The position numbers were made by a program, and so were the translations under genes. From NCBI RefSeq assembly GCF_019343195.1, contig NZ_RPHB01000003.1:248001-312000 (forward strand): a DNA stretch of 64,000 nucleotides, given 5' to 3'. The DNA is from Arthrospiribacter ruber. GTDB taxonomy: Bacteria > Bacteroidota > Bacteroidia > Cytophagales > Cyclobacteriaceae. This document shows, in pieces, positions 1 through 7,522 of this stretch (position 1 is its first letter; every line of letters begins with the position of its first letter). The notes beneath the pieces are model-generated. The model saw only the letters and a program-made list of their open reading frames with translations, searched no databases and had not been told where the DNA came from.

Positions 1-555
1 TTTTGAGAAAAATCTGGTCAGTAGCTTTATGCTATAGTAGGCCAAAGGGTGCCGGTGAAGGTCATTGATGACCAGCCCAAGTTTGGCCTTATCTTTTAAT
101 GTTCGGAGTAGGGAAATAAGTTCCTCATCTGTAAAATGATGGGTAAAAAGCGTGAAATTGATGATGTCTACAGGTTCATGAAGGAAATCCTTGTCAAAAA
201 CATTGGCTACCTGAAATCTGATGTTAGGATAGTCGTAAAGCTTTTTTTGTGCGAGACTGATGATATTTTCATTGGCATCAATACCAATCAATGCGCAGGG
301 GATTTCTTTTCTATAGGCCCAATCAGCAATGATCTGAAGCATATCACCACCCCCACATCCAATATCGGCAATGGTATAATCTTCCTTAGGGTTTGACTTG
401 ATCAAATTCTTCATGCCAGCAATAGTCACATGATTCCCTCCCAGGAGTCTGTTGATGGTCCGGAGTTCCTTTAGGGTCTGCTCCAGTTCTTCTCCTCCTA
501 CCTTGAGGTCATCCATGATTTCTTTGCTTGTGCTACGGTGGGTAAATTTTCCCAT
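1..555 (-). CDS. SAM-dependent methyltransferase (partial, C-terminus off window)
   Basis: A class I S-adenosylmethionine methyltransferase; 185 residues are visible and the C-terminus lies beyond the left edge. Motif I is clear as ADIGCGGGDML near residues 58-68, followed by the acidic post-I loop GIDAN near residue 87, as in Rossmann-fold methyltransferases. The ATG at 555 overlaps the stop codon of the upstream polyketide synthase (TAATG), so the two are almost certainly translated from one mRNA. The context suggests it methylates the polyketide product or a derivative; that is inference, since small-molecule methyltransferases cannot be assigned a substrate from sequence alone. No signal peptide or membrane segment is seen, so it should act in the cytosol. 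Confidence 0.85.
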   Translation of the reverse strand, partial: MGKFTHRSTSKEIMDDLKVGGEELEQTLKELRTINRLLGGNHVTIAGMKNLIKSNPKEDYTIADIGCGGGDMLQIIADWAYRKEIPCALIGIDANENIISLAQKKLYDYPNIRFQVANVFDKDFLHEPVDIINFTLFTHHFTDEELISLLRTLKDKAKLGLVINDLHRHPLAYYSIKLLTRFFSK

Positions 556-1631
556 TATTTTTCCAATAACATAGTTTCTAAACTGAGGCCTGGACCAAAT
601 CCTAAGGCCAATATTTTAGCGGCATTTTCATTGTGATAAAGCCAGCTGGACAGAACAAATAAAATGGTAGCAGAGGACATGTTACCAAACTTGCTAAGGA
701 CCTCATGCGAAGCTTTGTTTTGGGATTCATCTATTTGGAAGGCAGTTTCTACTTTTTGTAGAATCTGCTTTCCTCCAGGGTGCACGGCGAAGTTTTTGAT
801 GGAAGAAAGGCCATATAGCTTTTCAAGGTGCTCGTTTACTTTTTCCAGGCCCTTTTGAAGAAGTTCTGGTACGTACTTACTCAGCTTCATCTCAAATCCA
901 AAATCCCCGATTTCCCAGGCCATGTCCTGTCTGCCTTCGGGAAACAGCATTGAATTGTACTTTGAAATTTTGAGTCCTGTGTCTGATTTGCATACCAATG
1001 CTGCAGCAGCTCCATCTCCGAAAATAGCATTGGCCAACAAGTTGTCTTCATTGTATTCTTTCTGAAAATGTAAGGTGCACAGTTCTACAGAAACAATCAA
1101 TACCTTGGACTCGGGGCTGGAGTCACAAATTCTATCGGCGAGCTTAAGCGCATTGAATGCCGCATAGCAGCCCATAAAGTGTATACAATAGCGCTCTACA
1201 TCTGAAGCAAAACCCATTTTGCTGATGATTTCCAGCTCCAGACCTGGGGCAAACATACCGGTGCAGGAAACCAACACCAAATGGGTGATCTCATTTGGAT
1301 AAGTCAGGGCATTTTGTAGGCATGTGGAGATGGCCTCTTTGGCCAGTGGAAAAGCACTATCCCGGAATTGGCCCATCCTTTTTTTTGTACTCGGAAAGGG
1401 CTCCAATGAGTGGTTGTCCGGGAAAAATCTGAATTTTGAAGGGTCGCTATGTTTAAAATCCTCCAAAACACTGTGCCGGCTTTCGATACCGGAATGCTTA
1501 TATATAAAATTTAGCTTTCTTGATTCTGTGGAATCCAGGCTATGTGCAATTTTCATAAATTCACCAATCTGCAACTGCGGAATGGCTTCGCCAGGGCTTG
1601 CAGTACCAATACTCACTATATGGTTGTTCAT
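555..1631 (-). CDS. type III polyketide synthase (chalcone/stilbene synthase family)
   Basis: A type III polyketide synthase of about 358 residues, the normal family length. The Cys-His-Asn catalytic triad is visible: Cys155 in FMGCYAAF, His284 in AVHPGGKQ and Asn317 in KFGNMSSAT, with the conserved GFGPG loop near the C-terminus. Such enzymes extend an acyl-CoA starter with malonyl-CoA and cyclise the product to pyrones, resorcinols or related aromatics. The ATG at 1631 is preferred to the in-frame TTG one codon upstream. It is the first gene of a leftward unit with the methyltransferase and is divergent from the UbiA-type prenyltransferase across 86 bp. Starter, chain length and product cannot be read from the sequence. 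Confidence 0.93.
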   Translation of the reverse strand: MNNHIVSIGTASPGEAIPQLQIGEFMKIAHSLDSTESRKLNFIYKHSGIESRHSVLEDFKHSDPSKFRFFPDNHSLEPFPSTKKRMGQFRDSAFPLAKEAISTCLQNALTYPNEITHLVLVSCTGMFAPGLELEIISKMGFASDVERYCIHFMGCYAAFNALKLADRICDSSPESKVLIVSVELCTLHFQKEYNEDNLLANAIFGDGAAAALVCKSDTGLKISKYNSMLFPEGRQDMAWEIGDFGFEMKLSKYVPELLQKGLEKVNEHLEKLYGLSSIKNFAVHPGGKQILQKVETAFQIDESQNKASHEVLSKFGNMSSATILFVLSSWLYHNENAAKILALGFGPGLSLETMLLEK

Positions 1632-1717
1632 CAAATTAAATTAAACTATTTTTTTCTAATTTAGACATTGAATTGTAAACATCAACAAGTTCTAAAAGTT
1701 AACAACAAAATTGAAAT

Positions 1718-2608
1718 ATGTTTGAAAGCTCTAGTTGGAAGCATCTTAGGATTCCCTTTTCCTTTTTCCTCCTCCCTATTTTCTTTTTTGCCCTTGCTTT
1801 GACCCCAAATCACAATGGAGAGCGGATTTTGTTGGTTTTGGTAGCCTTGCATCTTTTTCTTTATCCTTCCAGTAATGGATATAACAGTTACTTCGATAAA
1901 GATGAAAAAAGCATTGGGGGACTGAGAAACCCTCCAAGAGTCAGCAAAGGGCTATATTTTCTTTCCCTTGTGTTCTTTGCTATTTCCATAGCCATGGGCT
2001 GGGTAATCAATTTTCAGTTTGCCACGATGCTTTTGGTCTATGGATTGGTCTCTATGGCTTACAGCCACCCTTGGATCAGGCTCAAAAAGTATCCCTATAC
2101 GAGTTGGTTTATTGCAGGTTTATTTCAGGGAGCTTTCACTTTTTGTATGGCTTATGCGGGATTGAGCGATTTTGGTTGGGAAGTATTCCTGAAGCCTCAT
2201 GTTTTGCTGCCGGGGATGTTGACTTCTGTAATGCTTTGGGGTTCTTATCCCCTCACACAAGTGTACCAACATGAAGAAGACAGCAAGAGGGGCGACATCA
2301 CCCTCAGTCTCAAGCTTGGCATACAGGGAACATTCGTTTTTTCCGCAGTATGGTTTTTGCTGACCGGAGTATTGTTTAGTTGGTTTTTTCTCGACAGAAA
2401 TCAGGATCAGGCGTTGTGGGGCTTTTTGATGGCCATGCTTCCGGTGGTGCTTTATTTTATGGTGTGGTTTTATTTTGCTAAAAAAGATCCCGAAAAATAT
2501 GTCAATTATGACTGGGTAATGTGGATGAACAGAATTTCCGGTCTGGCATTGAACATCTTTTTCATCTGGTATTTTCTCGAAAACACCCAGATTCTTCAGG
2601 TACTGTAA
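1718..2608 (+). CDS. UbiA-family prenyltransferase-like membrane protein
   Basis: A polytopic membrane protein of 296 residues resembling UbiA prenyltransferases, which attach isoprenoid chains to aromatic or other acceptors in the membrane. The two Asp-rich regions are recognisable. The first is NSYFDKDEKS (about 56-65), where the usual ND is NS; the second is HEEDSKRGD (about 185-193). Several hydrophobic helices separate them. It is divergent from the type III PKS and convergent with the FAD oxidoreductase, overlapping its 3' end by 13 bp. A role prenylating the polyketide is plausible from context but not shown. The altered first motif leaves open a changed substrate or loss of diphosphate chemistry. 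Confidence 0.8.
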   Translation: MFESSSWKHLRIPFSFFLLPIFFFALALTPNHNGERILLVLVALHLFLYPSSNGYNSYFDKDEKSIGGLRNPPRVSKGLYFLSLVFFAISIAMGWVINFQFATMLLVYGLVSMAYSHPWIRLKKYPYTSWFIAGLFQGAFTFCMAYAGLSDFGWEVFLKPHVLLPGMLTSVMLWGSYPLTQVYQHEEDSKRGDITLSLKLGIQGTFVFSAVWFLLTGVLFSWFFLDRNQDQALWGFLMAMLPVVLYFMVWFYFAKKDPEKYVNYDWVMWMNRISGLALNIFFIWYFLENTQILQVL

Positions 2609-3729
2609 GACTTATCATGAATCGGACTTCCATGTGTTCTTTTCATGATTTGGGTGGCAAGGAAGGTTGAGTTTTTGATAAGGGAGACTGAGAGTTCCGA
2701 AAAAATGGAAGAACCAAAAAGCCACTGAACTTTTCTGCCAACCCAAAGCCGGTTTTTAAAATATTTGGTCCATTCTTGAAAATAAGCTTTTTCCAGATCT
2801 TGTCTATTCTTGTGCTGAAGTATGCAGTCAGCTAGAATTTTCCCTGAATGAATGGCCATGGCCATACCATTTCCGCAAAGGGGTGTAATCAAACCAGCAG
2901 CGTCTCCTATCATCAAAATATGATTTTCTATGAGTGGTTTTGGTCTGAAACTGATTTCGTTGATTACTTCCGGTTTGTCAAATAGGAATTCGGAGTTTTG
3001 AAAAATGGACTTCAATTGAGGATTTTGGAAAATGACATTTTCCTCCATGGCGGCTATGTTGCCGTACTTTTTTAGGTGGGAAGCATTTCCCAGGTAGCAG
3101 AGGTTGTACTTCTTCTGCTCTATCCGGTTGATCCCGCAGTAGCCTCCTTCGAAGTTATAAAGTGCAACGGTGTGGGGATCAAAGTCCGTACGGATGTGAT
3201 ATTTCACTCCAATAAAAGGACTTCTATGGTCCATAAAGTTGCGTTTGAGTTTTCGGTCTATTTTTGATCTTTTTCCAAAAGCTCCTATCACATGATGGGC
3301 AGTAACAGTCTGACCGTCATTGAGCCTCACTTCAAATTCTTCCCTTTCGGGATAATAATTGATTTCTTCTGCTTCTGTTTCCAAAAAAAACTCCACACCT
3401 ACTTTTTGACATTTTTTATAAATAAAATCGTCCAGCACATATCTGCTGATTCCAAACCCTCCCAAGTCTAAGGGCATCTTGGCGATTTTTCCCTTAATAG
3501 AACCAAGTTCAAAGTTTCGGATTTCTGTGGGATGGAAATACTCGGGAAAAAGGCCTTCTTCTATGAGGTAGCCACGCACTTCATTGGAAATATATTCACC
3601 GCACACCCGATGAAATGGGTACGACTTCTTTTCTACCAACAAGACCTGCCTGCCAGCTTTGGCAAGTCGGTGTGCCGCTGTCAGCCCGCCTAATCCCCCT
3701 CCTATAATGATGATTTCCTTGTGATCCAC
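2596..3729 (-). CDS. FAD-dependent oxidoreductase (geranylgeranyl reductase/halogenase-like fold)
   Basis: A flavoprotein of about 377 residues. It has an N-terminal dinucleotide-binding motif GGGLGGL close to the start and the second FAD motif IGDAAGLITPLCGNGMA about two thirds along, typical of the geranylgeranyl-reductase/PHBH superfamily. Members reduce isoprenoid chains or hydroxylate/oxidise aromatic substrates. No in-frame ATG exists before the FAD motif, and an in-frame stop lies just upstream. The start is therefore GTG at 3729 (chosen, giving a short typical N-terminus) or TTG at 3753. Its 3' end overlaps that of the convergent UbiA gene. With the PKS, methyltransferase and prenyltransferase it likely tailors the same metabolite; the exact reaction is unknown. 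Confidence 0.85.
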   Translation of the reverse strand: MDHKEIIIIGGGLGGLTAAHRLAKAGRQVLLVEKKSYPFHRVCGEYISNEVRGYLIEEGLFPEYFHPTEIRNFELGSIKGKIAKMPLDLGGFGISRYVLDDFIYKKCQKVGVEFFLETEAEEINYYPEREEFEVRLNDGQTVTAHHVIGAFGKRSKIDRKLKRNFMDHRSPFIGVKYHIRTDFDPHTVALYNFEGGYCGINRIEQKKYNLCYLGNASHLKKYGNIAAMEENVIFQNPQLKSIFQNSEFLFDKPEVINEISFRPKPLIENHILMIGDAAGLITPLCGNGMAMAIHSGKILADCILQHKNRQDLEKAYFQEWTKYFKNRLWVGRKVQWLFGSSIFSELSVSLIKNSTFLATQIMKRTHGSPIHDKSYST

Positions 3730-3899
3730 GTTTCTTTTTTGTGAAGATTGCAATAATTTTCCTTAGAATTTCATGAAAACAACTTTCAAGCTTTAATTAT
3801 GGTTTAAGTTTTTGGGAGTGGAAAGTCTGCTCTGCACCAAGACAAAGTTTCCATTCTCAAAATATTGGTTATTTTTACAAACGAAGAAACGTAAATGCC

Positions 3900-4319
3900 A
3901 TGTCTCCAAGTCCTGCCCAAATATTAAAAGACCATAATCTCAGAGTGACCAACTGCCGAAAGGCCGTATTGGATACTTTTTCAGAAAAACAAAGTGCCTT
4001 GTCCCATGCTGATCTGGAGGAAACTCTGAAAAAAAGCTATGACCGTGTGACCATCTACAGGACCTTGAAGACTTTTCTTGAAAGTGATCTGATACATAAG
4101 GTCTTGGACGACAGTGGGGCAACCAAGTATGCCTTATGTGGCCATCACGAGCATGGTACTCATTCCCACGACCATGATCATGTACATTTCAAATGTGAGG
4201 TCTGTGGCAAGACAAAATGTATAGAGGAGGCTTCATTGCCTAAAATCAGTTTACCAAAGGGATATGTCAACAAAGAGATGAGTTTGTTGGTGACTGGTGT
4301 TTGCGACGAATGCAACTAG
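3900..4319 (+). CDS. Fur-family transcriptional regulator
   Basis: A Fur-superfamily metalloregulator of 139 residues, normal length. The winged-helix part contains the recognition-helix signature DRVTIYRTLKTF. The dimerisation half has a His-rich stretch (HHEHGTHSHDHDHVHF, about 82-97) followed by CEVCGKTKC and a C-terminal CDEC, forming the two CxxC structural zinc sites. Such proteins repress metal-uptake or peroxide-response genes when metal-bound. The histidine richness suggests zinc or iron sensing, but the regulated metal cannot be decided here. The start is ATG at 3900; another ATG at 3896 is out of frame. It is convergent with the small membrane protein and overlaps its end by 4 bp. 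Confidence 0.9.
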   Translation: MSPSPAQILKDHNLRVTNCRKAVLDTFSEKQSALSHADLEETLKKSYDRVTIYRTLKTFLESDLIHKVLDDSGATKYALCGHHEHGTHSHDHDHVHFKCEVCGKTKCIEEASLPKISLPKGYVNKEMSLLVTGVCDECN

Positions 4320-4546
4320 ACTTCCAAAGGATCAGAGGGATTTTTTGTTTTAGGGCCGTCTGATGGCCAAATGATACCAGGTGGGAGATCGATTTTAGGC
4401 GGAGTCAGGTCTTCTATACCGCCATCACCATCATCATTGTTGTCACCTCTTTTGGAAATTTTCGGTTTTGTCAAGGTAGCAACAAAATATATCAGCACCA
4501 CATAGGCAACACCACACAAAACCAGATCTACTACCAAGCTACTCAT
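4316..4546 (-). CDS. small single-pass membrane protein, unknown function
   Basis: A 76-residue protein that I do not recognise. Residues about 5-26 form a hydrophobic helix, followed by a basic KPKISKR stop-transfer segment. The tail is rich in Asp and Gly (NNDDGDGG) and then Pro (PPKIDLPPG). The layout suggests a short membrane anchor with a soluble acidic, proline-rich tail. It is monocistronic, running convergently into fur with a 4-bp overlap of stop codons. Coding status rests on the coherent membrane/tail composition and a clean ATG, so it is less certain than its neighbours. Confidence 0.62.
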   Translation of the reverse strand: MSSLVVDLVLCGVAYVVLIYFVATLTKPKISKRGDNNDDGDGGIEDLTPPKIDLPPGIIWPSDGPKTKNPSDPLEV

Positions 4547-4714
4547 GTTACTAAAATTTCCTTTAAATTAATACTTTTCATTTTAGAAGTCAATGTATTA
4601 ACCTTTTAGCGTGCAGATTGATTTGATTTTTTCTTAAAAATTCATGTGCATTGGAGATCAATTTGTGAAATAGGGCAGATAATAGGATATTTGCGCTCTG
4701 AAAAAATTAAGCAG

Positions 4715-5188
4715 ATGATTGTAAAAACCAAAAAGTACCAACTAGAGACAGGTACCTATATCAAAATTGGATTGAGTAATATTTTAAAAGAGCAATGGTG
4801 GGTAGTCTTGATAGCCCTCGCTATAGCGAGTGGTTATTTTTGGATAGCATCGTGGTGGTGGATAAGCATGGCCATACTTGCATATGCTTTGTATTGGTTG
4901 TTTTGGGTGATACAGTTTGCCGGAGTTACCCAGATGGAGCAAAATAAAGTTATTTTTGAAAAAATGGCTTATGAAATAGACAGTAGGCAAGTCCTGATGA
5001 AAATCAACACCAAACAGGGAATGCCAGTGAAGTGGGATATGATCAAAAAAGCAGAAATAAAAAAAGATGCATTTATTTTTACCATGTCAAAGGCGCAGTT
5101 TATCCATCTGCCTTTCAAGATTTTTAATTCTGATAATGACAAAAAGTTCGTAGAAACTATCCTTAAAAGAAAAGGATATGTGGCATAA
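4715..5188 (+). CDS. YcxB-like membrane protein
   Basis: A 157-residue protein with a short N-terminal cytosolic part, two tightly spaced Trp-rich hydrophobic helices (about residues 28-68) and a C-terminal soluble domain ending in a KFVETILKRKG helix. This is the layout of YcxB-like proteins (DUF/YcxB C-terminal family), small membrane proteins of unknown role. I chose ATG at 4715 over a GTG 69 bases upstream. The downstream ATG begins with the usual charged segment (MIVKTKKYQLETG), while the extension has no family-like sequence. A strong terminator follows immediately. Confidence 0.72.
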   Translation: MIVKTKKYQLETGTYIKIGLSNILKEQWWVVLIALAIASGYFWIASWWWISMAILAYALYWLFWVIQFAGVTQMEQNKVIFEKMAYEIDSRQVLMKINTKQGMPVKWDMIKKAEIKKDAFIFTMSKAQFIHLPFKIFNSDNDKKFVETILKRKGYVA

Positions 5189-5223
5189 AAAAAGCCCTTT
5201 GCCACTAAGCAAAGGGCTTTTTT
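5187..5223. terminator. bidirectional intrinsic terminator
   Basis: A perfect hairpin with arms AAAAAGCCCTTTGC / GCAAAGGGCTTTTT and a 6-nt loop, flanked by A and T tracts, lies between the convergent YcxB-like and fasciclin genes. It serves both strands. Confidence 0.93.
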
Positions 5224-5239
5224 ATATGCTCATAAAGGA

Positions 5240-5740
5240 TTACATAGGTGGTAGAATCACTGTGTCGATGACATGAACCACTCCGTTAGAAGCTTCAATG
5301 TCAGCAGTAGTAACTGTGGCGTTGTTTACTTTAGCGCTTCCGTCTTTAAGAGAAATCGTTACTTCAGATCCCTGTGCAGTTTTTGCTTTCATTCCATCTT
5401 TAAGATCCTTGGAATATACTTTTCCAGGTACTACATGGTAGGTAAGGACAGCTACTAACTGGGACTTGTTTTCAGGCTTTAATAACTCATCAACAGTTCC
5501 GGCAGGAAGCTTTGCAAAAGCATCATTTGTAGGAGCAAAAACCGTAAAAGGTCCATCTCCCTTCAGTACATCTACTAAATCACCTGCTTGTACAGCAGCT
5601 ACCAGAGTGGATAGAAAATCAGTAGATGCAGCTAAGTCTACAATGTCATTTTCCTCGTAGATTGTAGCATTTTTGTTTGCGGTGAATGCAGTGGTCGTGA
5701 AAAATGCCACGAGCAATGCAAAAGTCAATAATTTTTTCAT
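5240..5740 (-). CDS. secreted fasciclin (FAS1) domain protein
   Basis: A 166-residue exported protein with one FAS1 domain. An N-terminal signal peptide ([21 protein letters not shown]) precedes the domain. The conserved FAS1 H1 motif is visible as [15 protein letters not shown] (about 84-98), the YHVVPG motif sits in the middle, and the H2-like [12 protein letters not shown] lies at the end. FAS1 domains mediate adhesion or matrix interactions. It is a single-domain protein of typical bacterial size with no lipobox or sorting tail, so it is probably periplasmic or released. It is monocistronic and ends at the shared bidirectional terminator. Confidence 0.93.
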   Translation of the reverse strand: MKKLLTFALLVAFFTTTAFTANKNATIYEENDIVDLAASTDFLSTLVAAVQAGDLVDVLKGDGPFTVFAPTNDAFAKLPAGTVDELLKPENKSQLVAVLTYHVVPGKVYSKDLKDGMKAKTAQGSEVTISLKDGSAKVNNATVTTADIEASNGVVHVIDTVILPPM

Positions 5741-5959
5741 GGAAATAATAGTTTTAGTTTGTGATATAAATCATAAAACCTATCCTATTGTTTTTCAAAA
5801 CATTAGGGATTTAAAACTTAAGTTTTTTCACTTTCTTTATTTTACAGCTTGTACCTGTTATTTGATGATTGACACATCTTTTTGACAAAAATTGTGATGA
5901 TCGGTAAGAGTTTTAAAGTGAAAAATACTGTAAGATTTTTAAGGATTGCACTTTGAGCG

Positions 5960-5967
5960 TAATTTTG
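5960..5967 (+). promoter_or_regulatory. candidate -7 promoter element of rlmH
   Basis: TAATTTTG matches the Bacteroidota -7 consensus TAnnTTTG and lies four bases before the rlmH ATG, which would place the transcript start at or next to the start codon. No convincing -33 box is seen. Confidence 0.5.
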
Positions 5968-5971
5968 GAAC

Positions 5972-6445
5972 ATGCAAATATCCTTACTGGCAGTCGGCAA
6001 GACAGACCACAGTGCCGTGCAGGCTTTGATCGATGAATACAGCAAAAGACTGGGGTTTTATGTGAAGTTCTCTTTGGATATCATCCCGGACCTGAAAAAC
6101 ACCAAAAACCTGGATGAAAAATCCCAGAAAGAAAAGGAAGGAGAGCTGATTCTCAAAAAATTACAAACTTCCGATCATGTCATACTTTTGGATGAAAATG
6201 GCAAGCAGCTTTCATCCATGGATTTTTCGGAATTTCTGCAGAAAAAAATGAATGCAGGCCTAAAACACCTTGTATTCGTGATTGGAGGACCTTACGGCTT
6301 TTCTGATGCTGTTTACCAAAGAACTGACGGTAAGCTTTCCCTATCTAAAATGACTTTTTCCCATCAAATGGTCAGGGCATTTTTTATTGAACAGCTGTAT
6401 AGAGGATTTACTATACTCAAAAACGAACCCTATCACCATCAGTAA
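5972..6445 (+). CDS. rlmH: 23S rRNA (pseudouridine1915-N3)-methyltransferase RlmH
   Basis: A 157-residue SPOUT-class methyltransferase that methylates pseudouridine 1915 in helix 69 of 23S rRNA on assembled 70S ribosomes. The SAM-binding trefoil-knot motif VFVIGGPYGFSDAVYQR (about 101-117) and the C-terminal FFIEQLYRGFTILKNEPYHH (about 136-155) are diagnostic. Full length. The ATG at 5972 is four bases after a TAATTTTG -7 element, suggesting a leaderless mRNA. The gene stands alone; the next gene begins 100 bp downstream, after a block of TAATGTTAA repeats. Confidence 0.96.
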   Translation: MQISLLAVGKTDHSAVQALIDEYSKRLGFYVKFSLDIIPDLKNTKNLDEKSQKEKEGELILKKLQTSDHVILLDENGKQLSSMDFSEFLQKKMNAGLKHLVFVIGGPYGFSDAVYQRTDGKLSLSKMTFSHQMVRAFFIEQLYRGFTILKNEPYHHQ

Positions 6446-6450
6446 ATATC

Positions 6451-6512
6451 TAATGTTAATTTAATGTTAACAAAAAACAATAATCACTTCTTTAATGTTA
6501 AATAATTGTTAA
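6451..6512 (+). repeat. phased TAATGTTAA direct repeats
   Basis: Three exact copies of TAATGTTAA begin at 6451, 6462 and 6493. A variant with one extra T (TAATTGTTAA) begins at 6503. The start-to-start spacings of 11, 31 and 10 bases put all copies on roughly the same helical face. They lie between rlmH and a secreted-protein gene, so an operator is possible. Confidence 0.6.
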
Positions 6513-6545
6513 CTTTAATCAGTTTTCAGTTATACATTACAAGAA

Positions 6546-7352
6546 GTGAAAAATGTAGGTTTACAAATACTGCTGTTGGCAATCTTCAGTGTGGAAGTCT
6601 GGAGCCAGGAGAGTAATGTATTGGCTGAACTGAGGATTTTTGAAAATGAGAAAGAAGAAGAATTGATTACCCGGTATCAATCAGATTATTTTTTGTTATT
6701 GCAGGCATTAGAACCGCGGGATAACTTACATTCACCCTCTTGGGCGAAACTTAACAAAAAACTTTTCCGGCAATCAAAACAACTTTCCAAGACAGACTCG
6801 CTTAGGTTTTTGGAGGATGTTTTTTTTCTGACCCAGCAGAATTTGTTCGTTAATTATGAGGAGCATGCAAACTTCTCTAAAACACTTCATGATGGAATTT
6901 TTGATTGTGTGACAGGCTCCGGGGTTTTTGCTATGTTATTGGAAAAATTTGGCTTTGATTTTAAGGTAATGGAAACAGACGCTCACGTGTACATAAAGGG
7001 AATGGTGTCCGGTCAACCTTTCATAATGGAGAGCACATTTCCTTTAAACGGGTTCTTGGTCGGTGATGAGCAGGTCAAAAAATTTGAATCCAACTTTCTT
7101 CCTGCAGGAGCAGACCTTCAGGATAAACTTCAGTACTTGGGGAAAATGGACGAATTTCCTATTCAAAATAGGACCTTCAATGAAATCGGCCTAAGAGAGC
7201 TTGGCGGCTTACAGTATTACAATGATGCCATCAAAAAGTTTTATGAGGAAGACTTTATAGGGGCCTACTCACAATTGCTAAAGGCTGAATTTTTATATCC
7301 CTCATCACGGATCAATAAATTCAAAGTCCAACTTTTAGCACTTTTGCGCTGA
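6546..7352 (+). CDS. secreted transglutaminase-like protein with C-terminal TPR-like helices
   Basis: A 268-residue exported protein beginning with GTG and a signal peptide (MKNVGLQILLLAIFSVEVWSQ). The middle has an order of conserved residues like a transglutaminase/papain-type core. A Cys occurs in FDCVTGSGVFAMLLEKFGF (about 118-136), a His in ETDAHVYIKG about 25 residues later, and an acidic residue in IMESTFPLNG. The C-terminus resembles a single tetratricopeptide hairpin. Such domains act as peptidases or amide-transfer enzymes in the periplasm. No close family is recognised and catalysis is unproven. Phased TAATGTTAA repeats lie just upstream. No ATG start is available that keeps the signal peptide. 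Confidence 0.65.
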   Translation: MKNVGLQILLLAIFSVEVWSQESNVLAELRIFENEKEEELITRYQSDYFLLLQALEPRDNLHSPSWAKLNKKLFRQSKQLSKTDSLRFLEDVFFLTQQNLFVNYEEHANFSKTLHDGIFDCVTGSGVFAMLLEKFGFDFKVMETDAHVYIKGMVSGQPFIMESTFPLNGFLVGDEQVKKFESNFLPAGADLQDKLQYLGKMDEFPIQNRTFNEIGLRELGGLQYYNDAIKKFYEEDFIGAYSQLLKAEFLYPSSRINKFKVQLLALLR

Positions 7353-7522
7353 TATAGGTTTCAATTCGAGTACTTCAACGCTTGTTAGCATGGACTCAGT
7401 CAAAGGATAAATAAGCTAAGATCTGAAGCATTATGAATTCTAGTGAGTCATGTCAGCAAGATTTTCAGATAGGATTTATTTTCCTTTCCCTCAAGGTCCT
7501 GCATTGACATGTCCCATGAATT

